A program made the position numbers and the translations under genes. A stretch of 64,000 bases of DNA from Methylibium sp035476815 (GTDB lineage Bacteria > Pseudomonadota > Gammaproteobacteria > Burkholderiales > Burkholderiaceae_C): NCBI GenBank assembly GCA_035476815.1, contig DATILD010000042.1, positions 1-64,000 on the forward strand. The letters are read 5' to 3'. A model generated the notes under the pieces. The model was given only the letters and a program-made list of their open reading frames with translations, was not told the DNA's origin and made no database searches. Shown here one piece after another: positions 1-10,788 of this stretch; position 1 is the stretch's first letter, and each line of letters begins with the position of its first letter.

Positions 1-141
1 GTGCGCCGCCTGCTGCGCGTGCAGATCGACGACGCGATCGAGGCCGACCGCGTGTTCACCACGCTGATGGGCGACGAGGTCGAGCCGCGGCGGGAGTTCA
101 TCGAGAGCAATGCGTTGAGGGCGGCGAATATCGACGTGTGA
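1..141 (+). CDS. gyrB: DNA gyrase subunit B, C-terminal end (partial)
   Basis: Only the last 46 residues are inside the window, and the reading frame is open from base 1. The tail has the conserved GyrB ending: an FTTLMGDEVEPRREFIESNA stretch followed by LRAANIDV and a TGA stop. GyrB is the ATPase subunit of the type II topoisomerase that introduces negative supercoils. In Burkholderiales gyrB usually follows dnaA and dnaN, so this end of the window is probably close to the chromosomal origin (family knowledge plus inference). The next gene starts 13 bp downstream. Confidence 0.93.
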   Translation: MRRLLRVQIDDAIEADRVFTTLMGDEVEPRREFIESNALRAANIDV

Positions 142-153
142 ACCGGGGGTGGA

Positions 154-1512
154 ATGAGCAAAGTCCACGCGACTGAACAACGGGACGTATGGGAAGCACG
201 TCGCTCTGGGACCACGTTGGTTCGCGCGGGGTCCGACTATCGCGAAGCTTTCGTGCGGGACCGAGCGCGGGTGATCCACTCCGCCGGGTTCAGACGACTC
301 CAAGCAAAAACGCAAGTGCTTGGAATCGGAGAGGGTGACTTCCATCGAACGCGGTTGACGCACTCAATGGAGGTTGCCCAGATCGCGCGGGGCATAACGA
401 GACACCTGCAGGCCAATGGGACAAAAGACGACCCTTGGTTCAGCTGGCTTCCGAGCCCCAACCTCATCGAGACAATTGCTTTGTGCCACGACCTTGGCCA
501 TCCACCGTTCGGGCATGGCGGTGAGGTGGCATTGAACTTTGCCATGCGGGAGGCTGGCGGCTTCGAAGGTAATGGGCAGACGCTGCGCCTGTTAGCGCGG
601 CTTGAAGCACACACTGATGGATACGGGCTTGATCTGACGCGCAGGAGTGTGCTGGGAGTTCTGAAGTATCCGGTGCCCTACGAGCGGGTCGTTCGACGAC
701 AACTCGGCGCCGTGCCTGCCAGAACAGCTCAGTTGAGTCGCGACGCCTGGAAGCCCCCCAAGTGCTTTATGGCAACCGAGAGCGATGTTGTCGACTGGGT
801 GTTAGAGCCGTTCTCGGCCGCAGACAGTACGCGGTTTCTAGAGCTGAAGTCCGATCCGATTGACGAGAAGCATGGCAAGTCGGCCTGGCACGCGTTCGAC
901 ACATCGATCATGGAGCTGGCAGACGATATTGCCTACGGAGTGCACGATTTCGAGGACGCCATTTCTCTGAAGCTGGTGGATTGTGATGACTGGCGATACA
1001 TCGCAGAGGTCATTGATCCAGAGTGGGGTAAGGGCGTTGATCTCAGTGATGCAGAGGATGTGGGCCGGCGCCTCTTCGCCGGAACCGGTGGCGAGCGTAA
1101 GCGATCGATCGGTTGCTTGGTTAATGCGTTCGTAGTCTCGATCCGGATCGGGGAACAATCAGATTTCGAGCATCCGCTGCTCAACTACCAGGCAGAGTTG
1201 GATCCTCGCGCCACGTCACTGTTGGAGCGACTGAAGGATGTCGTAATTCGCAAGGTGATCAAGACCGCGCAAGTCCAGACTTTGGAATACCGAGGGCAAC
1301 AGTTAATCGTCGAGCTCTTCGAGGCGCTGCAGTCAGATCCCTTGCGACTCATGAAGGACAACTTCAGATTGCTTTACAGCGAGGCAAAAGATGATCCCAG
1401 TCGCTTAAGGGTGATCTGTGACTATGTCGCCGGTATGACGGACGAATACGCAACCCGGATGTTCGAGCGTCTCTTCGTACCGCGGCACGGGCAGTTCTCC
1501 GATAGGTTCTAG
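154..1512 (+). CDS. dgt: dGTP triphosphohydrolase (dGTPase, HD superfamily)
   Basis: The 452-residue protein has the dGTPase signature: an N-terminal RDRARVIHSAGFRRLQ/KTQV segment, H70 in RTRLTHSMEV, the H112-D113 pair in CHDLGHPPFGHGGE, and further histidines at about 116 and 121. The family hydrolyses dGTP to deoxyguanosine and triphosphate, a cytosolic role in dNTP balance, and some members limit phage replication. The ATG has a GGGTGGA ribosome site just upstream. The gene sits 13 bp after gyrB and 4 bp before a DUF3297 gene. Its composition is clearly lower in G+C than both neighbours (long stretches near 50-55% against about 68-70%), which suggests insertion by transfer. Substrate preference cannot be read from the sequence. 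Confidence 0.88.
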   Translation: MSKVHATEQRDVWEARRSGTTLVRAGSDYREAFVRDRARVIHSAGFRRLQAKTQVLGIGEGDFHRTRLTHSMEVAQIARGITRHLQANGTKDDPWFSWLPSPNLIETIALCHDLGHPPFGHGGEVALNFAMREAGGFEGNGQTLRLLARLEAHTDGYGLDLTRRSVLGVLKYPVPYERVVRRQLGAVPARTAQLSRDAWKPPKCFMATESDVVDWVLEPFSAADSTRFLELKSDPIDEKHGKSAWHAFDTSIMELADDIAYGVHDFEDAISLKLVDCDDWRYIAEVIDPEWGKGVDLSDAEDVGRRLFAGTGGERKRSIGCLVNAFVVSIRIGEQSDFEHPLLNYQAELDPRATSLLERLKDVVIRKVIKTAQVQTLEYRGQQLIVELFEALQSDPLRLMKDNFRLLYSEAKDDPSRLRVICDYVAGMTDEYATRMFERLFVPRHGQFSDRF

Positions 1513-1516
1513 ATCC

Positions 1517-1768
1517 ATGACTGAAGCCCAAGAGCGTCCCCCACTCCCCGACCGCCTGTCGGTCGAACCCGGCAGCCCCCATCACGTCGCGGCCGTGTTC
1601 GAGCACGAGATCGGCATCCGCTTCAACGGCAAGGAGCGCGTCGACGTCGAGGAGTACTGCATCAGCGAAGGCTGGGTGAAGGTGCCGTCGGGCCGCACGG
1701 TCGACCGCAAGGGCAAGCCCGTGATGATCAAGCTCAAGGGCCGGGTCGAGGCGTTCTATCGCAGCTAG
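1517..1768 (+). CDS. DUF3297 family protein
   Basis: The 83-residue protein is a full-length match in style to the DUF3297 family: an N-terminal LPDRLSVEPGSPHH segment, the conserved core GIRFNGKERVDVEEYC, then SEGWVKVPSGRTVDRKGKP and a MIKLKGRVEAFYRS tail. It is a small soluble protein of unknown function that is common in Proteobacteria. It lies 4 bp after the dGTPase stop codon, but its codon use is normal high-G+C chromosomal, so the dGTPase gene looks like the intruder. The stop codon abuts the end of the convergent kinase gene with no spacer. Confidence 0.85.
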   Translation: MTEAQERPPLPDRLSVEPGSPHHVAAVFEHEIGIRFNGKERVDVEEYCISEGWVKVPSGRTVDRKGKPVMIKLKGRVEAFYRS

Positions 1769-4522
<2,754 letters not shown>

Positions 4523-4562
4523 GGCCCGGCCCGACCCGGCCGGGCCGGGCCACCCGCCGCGG

Positions 4563-5198
4563 CTACTCGACGACGCCGTGCCGCACGGCGTAGCGCACCA
4601 GCTCGCTGACGCTGTTCAGCCGCAGCTTGCGCATCAGGCGGAACTTGTGCGTGCTGATCGTCTTGGCCGACAGGTGCAAGGTCTCGGCGATCTCGACCAG
4701 GCTGCGCCCCTGCACCAGCGCGAGGAACACCTGGTACTCGCGGTCGGTCATCTCGGCGCTGGGGGACTCCTCGTCCGGCGTGCTGGCCGCACCGAACACC
4801 ATGCGCGCGGCCAGCGCCGGGTCGATGTAGTTGCCGCCGCGGGCGACCTGCCGGATCGCCTCGATCAGCGCCTCCGGCTCGCTGTCCTTCGTCATGTACC
4901 CGTGCGCGCCGGCACGGATCGCCCGCGCGGCGATCTGCGTGTCCGCATGCATCGACAGCACCAGGATCGGCACGCCCGGGGCCTCGGCGCGCACCCGCCG
5001 GATCAGGTCGATGCCGCTCAGGCCCGGCATCGTCATGTCCGTCAGCAGCACATCGACGCCGCCTTGGCGCAGGCGCTCGATCACCTCCCACGCGTTCTTG
5101 GCCTCGCCCACGGCCTCGAGTTCGGGGTCGAGCGCGAGCAACTGCCTCAGGCCGTGGCGAACCACCGCGTGGTCGTCGGCCACCAGGATGCGAACCAT
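4563..5198 (-). CDS. NarL/FixJ-family response regulator
   Basis: The 211-residue protein is a receiver domain (MVRILVADDHAVVRHGLRQ, phospho-aspartate in VLLTDMTMPGLSG) joined to a C-terminal LuxR-type helix-turn-helix (DREYQVFLALVQGRSLVEIA, then LSAKTISTHKFRLMRKL). The chosen ATG begins MVRIL and has an AAAGGAGG ribosome site at ideal spacing; an upstream in-frame start would add 27 unusual residues. It probably acts as a transcription factor for this sensory block. It is the first gene of a two-gene unit with the hybrid kinase downstream. It is divergent from the TPR/PAS kinase gene across about 200 bp, so either kinase could be its partner. Confidence 0.9.
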   Translation of the reverse strand: MVRILVADDHAVVRHGLRQLLALDPELEAVGEAKNAWEVIERLRQGGVDVLLTDMTMPGLSGIDLIRRVRAEAPGVPILVLSMHADTQIAARAIRAGAHGYMTKDSEPEALIEAIRQVARGGNYIDPALAARMVFGAASTPDEESPSAEMTDREYQVFLALVQGRSLVEIAETLHLSAKTISTHKFRLMRKLRLNSVSELVRYAVRHGVVE

Positions 5199-5402
5199 CG
5201 GCGGACCTCCTTTGAGTTGCGGTCGGCGCGTCCGTGAATTCCACTGTATCCGAGCACCGTCCGAGGAGCGCCGCCCCATGCCGAACGGCGCGCTCGAAGC
5301 GTTCGGTTCGCTGGCGTTGGACTGCGGCTCTCATGCTCACTAAGATCGCGCCAAAGCCGTGCGAGCTCAATCAGGTGGGGCTGCAAGTGACTTCGGGATC
5401 GA

Positions 5403-8249
5403 ATGATCGTGCATTCAGGTTTCCCTGACACGCCGACCCGCACGGCCGCCCCCCGGTGGCGGCTGGCGGTGCTGCTCGTGCTGCTGGCGGCCTGCGCGGC
5501 GCGGGCCCAGGCGCCGGCCCCCACCCTGTCGCTCGAGCAGTGGCGCGCGCGCGCGACCGAGGTCCGCACGCTGGCCGAGAACGACGTGCCGCGGGGCCAC
5601 GAGGAGGCACGGCGCCTGCACCAGGCGTTGCCGCCCGATGCGACCCCGGCCGACCGCGCGCGCGCGCTGAACGTGCTGGCGCGGGTGGAGATCTATGCCG
5701 CGCAGACCGAGCGCTCGATCGAGCACGCCCGCCAGGCCTTCGAGCTGGCGCAGCGCCACGACGACAAGGTGGGCCAGACCGAGGCCGACCTCAACATGGC
5801 GCTCAATGCGGTCAACGCGGCGCTGCTCGACGAACTCCAGGCCGCGACCACGCGCGCCCTGGCGGCCGTGGAGGGCCTCGACCGCCCGGACCTGCTCGGC
5901 GAGGCGCTGCTGCGCGCCGCGGTGATGTACCGGCGCTTCGGGCAGCTCGACGAGTCGGTGGCCACCGGGATGCAGGCGATGGAGATCGCCCGCCGCGGCA
6001 AGGACCCGCTGGCGCTGACCTATGCGCACCAGGGTCTGGCGATCGCGTTCGACCAGAGCTTTCGCCACAAGGAGGCGCTCGAGCACTTCGAGCAGATGCG
6101 CGTGCACGCGCGGTCCGCGCGGTCGCGCCAGCTCGAGGCCTACGCGGCCGTCGGTGTCGGCGGCATGATCAACCTGCTGGGCGACGTGCGCGGCGGCGAG
6201 CGCATGATCCGCGAGGCGGTCGAGCTGTTCCGCAGCACCGGGGCGCCGTTCGCGATCGCCCATGGCATGAGCCAGCTGGCCAACAACCTGCGCCTGCAGG
6301 GTCGCCATGCCGAGGCGCTGGAGGCGCTCGACGAGGCGGCCGACATCTACGAGCGCTATCCGAACCGCATCGGCCTGTGGTTCACGGTCAACACGCGCAG
6401 CGTCCTGCAGCAGTCGCTGGGCCGGCTCGAGCTCGCCAAGTCCGAGGCGCAGCGCGGCTACCAGCTGGCACGGCAGATCGACTTCGCGCTCTACCTCGGC
6501 GAGAGCGCGCAGCGCCTGGCCCAGCTGGCCCAGACCGAGGGCGACCACCGGCGCGCTTACGACCTGATGGTCGAGGCCGGCGAGCACGCCGCGCGCGCCA
6601 CGCGCGAACGGGCCAGCACGCGCATGGCGCAGCTCGCGCGGCACTACGAGGCCGAGAGCAAGCGGCGCGAGCTGGCCGAGCTGACGCAGCGCAACCGCGA
6701 GCAGGCGGCCGCGCTCGAGCGCGCGGTGCTGCGCCAGCGGCTGGCGTGGGCGCTGCTCGGCGCCGGTGTCGCGGTGCTTGCCATCACGGTGTACTTCCTG
6801 CTGCGCCTGCGCCGCTCGCAGCGCGAACTGCGACGCTCGAGCGATGCGCTGCGCGCGCGCGAGCACGAGTTCCGCGCCCTGGTCGAACACTCGCCCGACC
6901 TGGTCGCGCGCTACGACACCGACCTGCGCCGGACCTATGTCAATCCGGCGCTGGTGCAGTTGCTCGGCGCGGAGCCGGCGACGCTGCTGGGCCACACGCC
7001 GAGCGAGCTGGCGGGGCGGCCGGCGAGTCAGGTCGCGCCCTACGAGCAGGCCCTGCGGGAGGTGCTGGCCAGCGGGCACGGCGCGTCGATCGACTTCATG
7101 ATGCACGCGACCCAGATCCAGTGGCGGCTGGTGCCCGAGCACGACGCCTCGGGCCGGGTCGCCAGCGTGCTGGCGATCGGCCGCGACGTGACCGCGATGA
7201 TGGAGACGCAGCGCCAGCTGACGACGCTGCTCGACAACCTGCCGGACATGGTGGTGCGCTTCGACCACCGAGTCTGCTTCCTCTACGTGAACCCGGCCGT
7301 CACGCGCGCGCTCGGCATGGCCGCGGAGCAGTTCGTCGGGCGCTCCTTAGGCGAGCTCGGCATCGACCCGCACGGCCGCCTGACCGAGGCGGTGTCGAGT
7401 GCCTTGCGCGGCTGTGCCCCGCCCCCGCTGGAGGTGCGGATGCCCGGCCCCGACGGGATCCGCCACTTCGAGGTGCGGTACCTGCCGGAGTTCGACGAGC
7501 GCGGCAGGGTGTCGACCGTGCTGGGCATCGCGCACGAGATCACCGAGCGCAAGCGCGTCGAGCAGCTGGTGCGCGAGCTGGGCTTCCGGCGCGAGGCGGC
7601 GCGCGAGGAGGAGCGCAAGTTCATCGCGCGCGAGCTGCACGACGAGCTCGGGCAGCTGCTGTCGGCGCTGCGCTTCGAGGTCTCGGTGCTGCGCATGCGC
7701 TTCGGCGCCCAGCAGCCCGCGGTGGCCGAGCGCGCGGCCAGCATGCTGGCGCTGGTGGACTCGGTGATTCGGCTCCAGCGCGACCTCGTCTCCAGCCTGC
7801 GGCCGGCGGTGCTCGACATGGGGATCGGCGCGGCGCTCGAGTGGCTGGTCGGCGAGTTCCGCGGCCACAGCGGCGTCGACTGCAGCCTGCAGCTCAGCGA
7901 GTCGAGGATCGAGCTCGACAGCGACCAGACCACGGTCGTGTTCCGCATCGTCCAGGAATCGCTGACGAACGTGGCGCGGCACGCGCACGCCCGGCGCGCT
8001 CAGGTGGCCGTCCGGCGCGTCAACGGCGACTACGTGGTCTCGGTGCAGGACGACGGCGGCGGCTTCGACCCCGGTGCCTCGCGCAGCCTCAAGTCGCTCG
8101 GCCTGCTGGGCCTGCAGGAACGCGCGCTGATGCTGGGGGGGCGGCTCGAGATCCGCAGCACGCCGGGGGCCGGCACGACCGTGGTCGTGACCTTCCCGGC
8201 CGCCGCGCCGGCCGGCAGCCGCCGGCCCGCGCGGGTCAGCGAAACCTGA
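5403..8249 (+). CDS. sensor histidine kinase with TPR repeats and two PAS domains (HisKA_3 type)
   Basis: The 948-residue protein starts with a signal-like hydrophobic segment (LAVLLVLLAACAARAQA, about residues 20-36). A helical tetratricopeptide-like region fills about 50-420 and is probably periplasmic. A transmembrane helix lies near 445-465 (LAWALLGAGVAVLAITVYFL). Two PAS domains occupy about 480-720, each with NSPD/NLPD, RYDTD or RFDHR, and YVNPA motifs. The kinase core has the histidine in IARELHDELGQLLS near residue 745 and a HATPase domain with QESLTNVARHAHA, DDGGGFD and GLLGLQERA. This HisKA_3 form normally pairs with NarL-type regulators, so the divergent regulator is the obvious candidate. 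The start has no strong ribosome site; a slightly later start is possible. Confidence 0.86.
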   Translation: MIVHSGFPDTPTRTAAPRWRLAVLLVLLAACAARAQAPAPTLSLEQWRARATEVRTLAENDVPRGHEEARRLHQALPPDATPADRARALNVLARVEIYAAQTERSIEHARQAFELAQRHDDKVGQTEADLNMALNAVNAALLDELQAATTRALAAVEGLDRPDLLGEALLRAAVMYRRFGQLDESVATGMQAMEIARRGKDPLALTYAHQGLAIAFDQSFRHKEALEHFEQMRVHARSARSRQLEAYAAVGVGGMINLLGDVRGGERMIREAVELFRSTGAPFAIAHGMSQLANNLRLQGRHAEALEALDEAADIYERYPNRIGLWFTVNTRSVLQQSLGRLELAKSEAQRGYQLARQIDFALYLGESAQRLAQLAQTEGDHRRAYDLMVEAGEHAARATRERASTRMAQLARHYEAESKRRELAELTQRNREQAAALERAVLRQRLAWALLGAGVAVLAITVYFLLRLRRSQRELRRSSDALRAREHEFRALVEHSPDLVARYDTDLRRTYVNPALVQLLGAEPATLLGHTPSELAGRPASQVAPYEQALREVLASGHGASIDFMMHATQIQWRLVPEHDASGRVASVLAIGRDVTAMMETQRQLTTLLDNLPDMVVRFDHRVCFLYVNPAVTRALGMAAEQFVGRSLGELGIDPHGRLTEAVSSALRGCAPPPLEVRMPGPDGIRHFEVRYLPEFDERGRVSTVLGIAHEITERKRVEQLVRELGFRREAAREEERKFIARELHDELGQLLSALRFEVSVLRMRFGAQQPAVAERAASMLALVDSVIRLQRDLVSSLRPAVLDMGIGAALEWLVGEFRGHSGVDCSLQLSESRIELDSDQTTVVFRIVQESLTNVARHAHARRAQVAVRRVNGDYVVSVQDDGGGFDPGASRSLKSLGLLGLQERALMLGGRLEIRSTPGAGTTVVVTFPAAAPAGSRRPARVSET

Positions 8250-8367
8250 CGAAGGTTTCCGTAATGCCCGAGCGCCAATACAGGGGGCGCTGATGGGACT
8301 CGGGGCGGGTCGCACCGAAGATGAAGTCATCGGTCCTCATCGGACACGACGACCAAAGGACCCGGCC

Positions 8368-10035
8368 ATGAGCCCACGCCCCGACATCAAGCTGGCCACC
8401 AAGCTCGGCGCCGCCTTCGCCGCGGTCGTGGTGCTGATGGCCATCCTCGGCGCCGTTGCCCTGCGTCAGCTCGCCATGATCGACGAGCACATGGAGGAGA
8501 TCGCCGAGAACAGCCTGCCGGGCGTGCTGCGGGTCGGGCAGTTGCGGCTTGCGGCCAACCGCATCCGCCGCGCCGAGGCCGACCATGTGATGTCGACGGC
8601 CGACACGGAGAAGGCCGCCATCGAGAAGACGATCGGCGAACTCGAGGCGCAGCTCGACAAGCTGCAGGCAGCCTACGAACCGCTGGTCGTGACCGACGAC
8701 GAGCGCGCCGCCTACACGCATTACCGCACGCAGCGCGAAGCCTACCTGGCGGCGCTGCCGCAGTCGCTGGTGAGCGTGCGCGATGGAGCGGCCGCCTTCG
8801 AGCGCGCACGCAGCCACTTTCACGACCGCACGGCCGGTGCATTCGACGGCGTCGCGAACGCCTTGACGGCGCTGGGCGACGTCAACATGAAGCATGCCGA
8901 CGAAGCGCGCGCCGCGGCGCGCGAGGCCTATGCCCACGCCCGCACGTGGACCCTGGGCCTGATCCTGCTGGGGGTCGTGACCGCCGTGCTGCTGGCATGG
9001 CAGCTCGTGCGGTCGGTGACGCGCCAGCTCGGCGGCGAACCGGGCGAGGCCGCGGGCCTGGCCCGCCATGTCGCCGGCGGCGACCTGTGCCAGGCGATCC
9101 GTCTGCGCCCCGGCGACACCACGAGCATGATGGCCCAGCTGCGCGCCATGCAGGACAGCCTGGCCGAGGTGGTCGCGGGCGTGCGGCACAACGCCGACAG
9201 CGTGGCCACCGCGTCGGCCCAGATCGCACAGGGCAACGCCGACCTGTCCAGCCGCACCGAGGAGCAGGCCTCGGCGCTGGAGCAGACCGCCGCGTCGATG
9301 GAGCAGCTGAGCTCGACCGTGAGCCAGAACGCCGACAACGCGAGGCAGGCCAGCCAGCTGGCGCTCGGCGCCGCGGCGCTGGCCTCGCGCGGCGGCGAGG
9401 TGGTCGGCGAGGTGGTGCAGACGATGAAGGGCATCGACGAGAGCTCGCGCCGCATCGCCGACATCATCGGCGTGATCGACGGCATCGCCTTCCAGACCAA
9501 CATCCTGGCGCTCAATGCCGCGGTGGAAGCGGCGCGCGCCGGCGAGGAGGGCCGCGGCTTCGCCGTGGTGGCCGGCGAGGTGCGCGCGCTGGCACAGCGC
9601 AGCGCCGAGGCGGCGCGCGAGATCAAGGGCCTGATCGAGACCAGCGTGCAGCGTGCCGCCCAGGGCAGCGCGCTGGTCGACCAGGCCGGCACGACGATGA
9701 ACGACATCGTCAGCGGCGTGCGCCGCGTGGCCGACATCGTCGGCGAGATCTGCGCAGCCAGCGCCGAGCAGAGCGCCGGCGTGGCGCAGGTGGGCGAGGC
9801 GGTGAGCCAGATGGATCAGGCCACGCAGCAGAACGCGGCCCTGGTCGAACAGAGCGCGGCCGCCGCCGAAAGCCTGAAGCAGCAGGCGCTGCAGCTGGTG
9901 CAGACGGTGGCGGTGTTCAAGCTGCCGTCGGGCGAGGCCGCGCCGGCGCATTCCCCCGGCGAGGCCGCGCGCCTGCGGGCCGCCGCGGGGCCAGCGCCGG
10001 TGGCGGGCAGCGGCCACGCCATGCAAGGCGCCTGA
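8368..10035 (+). CDS. methyl-accepting chemotaxis protein
   Basis: The 555-residue protein has an N-terminal transmembrane helix (about 12-32), a helical periplasmic sensor of the four-helix-bundle kind, a second helix near 190-212 (TLGLILLGVVTAVLLAWQLV) and a HAMP linker. The signalling domain carries the highly conserved tip DGIAFQTNILALNAAVEAAR and the GRGFAVVAGEVRALAQRSA segment. The ATG chosen has AAAGGA upstream at good spacing; the longer frame adds 25 residues that look untranslated. No NWETF-like CheR-tether ends the protein. It follows the TPR/PAS kinase gene by about 120 bp and is probably a separate unit. Nearby catabolic operons suggest it may sense an aromatic or ketone attractant (inference). 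Confidence 0.92.
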   Translation: MSPRPDIKLATKLGAAFAAVVVLMAILGAVALRQLAMIDEHMEEIAENSLPGVLRVGQLRLAANRIRRAEADHVMSTADTEKAAIEKTIGELEAQLDKLQAAYEPLVVTDDERAAYTHYRTQREAYLAALPQSLVSVRDGAAAFERARSHFHDRTAGAFDGVANALTALGDVNMKHADEARAAAREAYAHARTWTLGLILLGVVTAVLLAWQLVRSVTRQLGGEPGEAAGLARHVAGGDLCQAIRLRPGDTTSMMAQLRAMQDSLAEVVAGVRHNADSVATASAQIAQGNADLSSRTEEQASALEQTAASMEQLSSTVSQNADNARQASQLALGAAALASRGGEVVGEVVQTMKGIDESSRRIADIIGVIDGIAFQTNILALNAAVEAARAGEEGRGFAVVAGEVRALAQRSAEAAREIKGLIETSVQRAAQGSALVDQAGTTMNDIVSGVRRVADIVGEICAASAEQSAGVAQVGEAVSQMDQATQQNAALVEQSAAAAESLKQQALQLVQTVAVFKLPSGEAAPAHSPGEAARLRAAAGPAPVAGSGHAMQGA

Positions 10036-10354
10036 CACGGCCTTGCCTTCGATCGGACCGGAGTGACTGTTCGGCCAGGCTGCGTCGAAGTCATTCGTTG
10101 ATCGTCGGCGCGGCGAGCCAGGCCATCGAATGGCCGGCTGCGCGCAGGGCCCCCGGTCGGGCTGCGCCTGATCGCCTCTCTTGCTTCGCTCCGTCGGCCA
10201 CCCGACGTCGTTGGCGAGCACGACGCTTGTCACGACCGACGGCCGCGCTCGCACGGTTGAAGGCAACCGCGCCCCGAGCCGCCTGCGGCGCCGGCCGATC
10301 GCGTCGGCAGGCCCCGGGGATGTCAGCGGACGACGCCCGCGCGGGCGTCCGTCC

Positions 10355-10369
10355 TGCGTCCGGATTCCG
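10355..10369 (+). promoter_or_regulatory. putative activator-binding box (TGCGTCCGGATTCCG)
   Basis: The 15-mer TGCGTCCGGATTCCG is identical to bases 28736-28750 ahead of the AcoR-like regulator gene, and shares CGGATTCCG with the inverted repeat ahead of apcA. It begins 128 bp before the -24 element here and 132 bp before it at the regulator gene. Position and sharing suggest an upstream activator site for a sigma-54 enhancer-binding protein. No binding data can be read from sequence. Confidence 0.5.
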
Positions 10370-10482
10370 CCCTGGCGACCGTTCAACGAACGGACCCCCG
10401 GGATCAGGGAAAAGCCGGATGCCTCGCGCAAAACGCGAGCGAAATCAAGCACTTGGTCGGTACGAGAAGGGGCCGTCGCGGC

Positions 10483-10497
10483 TGGCACCGTAGTTGC
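10483..10497 (+). promoter_or_regulatory. sigma-54 (-24/-12) promoter of the transport/ligase/thiolase operon
   Basis: TGGCAC, five bases, then TTGC. The GG and GC doublets have the required 12-bp register, which makes a near-perfect RpoN promoter. Transcription should start about 12 bp further on, near 10509. The first large gene downstream starts at 10789. Confidence 0.75.
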
Positions 10498-10575
10498 GAC
10501 AAGAGGTCCGTCGCACCGGGCAATTGGCCGCGGCCACGGCAGTGCGGCACAGAAGAAGCACACATGGAGACAAGC

Positions 10576-10671
10576 ATGCAGGTCATGGCAATCGAGGCCA
10601 CGCGTCCTTCGAAGATTTGCATTGCTGCCGATGCCGCAGTTCAGCGCTCGGGCGCAGATCGAACTCCTTGA
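10576..10671 (+). CDS. possible leader peptide (31 codons)
   Basis: A short frame starting MQVMAIEATRPSKIC has GGAGA six bases before its ATG, a better ribosome site than chance would usually give. It lies between the sigma-54 promoter and the 11-bp hairpin, so its translation could affect the leader structure. No family is recognised and the frame is too short to judge by codon use. It may simply be non-coding. Confidence 0.25.
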   Translation: MQVMAIEATRPSKICIAADAAVQRSGADRTP

Positions 10672-10683
10672 GCTTCAGGTGCT

Positions 10684-10713
10684 GCGCGCCGTCTGCATGC
10701 AGAGACGGCGCGC
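10684..10713 (+). other. perfect 11-bp stem-loop in the leader
   Basis: GCGCGCCGTCT (10684-10694) pairs perfectly with AGACGGCGCGC (10703-10713) around an 8-base loop. No T-run follows, so it is not a standard intrinsic terminator. It lies 75 bp before the YCF48-like start codon and may be a regulatory or mRNA-stability hairpin. Confidence 0.5.
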
Positions 10714-10788
10714 GTGATTCATCGCCGCGTGCATCGATCGGAGATCGAGACATGTCGGACGGGCAACGTTGATTGAACGAGCAACCTC

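Larger units (their letters stand above)
10036..10788. other. 753-bp region without a recognised full-length gene
   Basis: The first 300 bases show no convincing coding frame and no clear terminator. From about 10350 onward the stretch is regulatory. It holds a CGGATTCCG-type box, a strong -24/-12 promoter, a short open frame with its own ribosome site and a perfect 11-bp hairpin, all ahead of the YCF48-like gene at 10789. Transcription from the -24/-12 element would give a leader of roughly 280 nt, which is unusually long. Confidence 0.6.
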
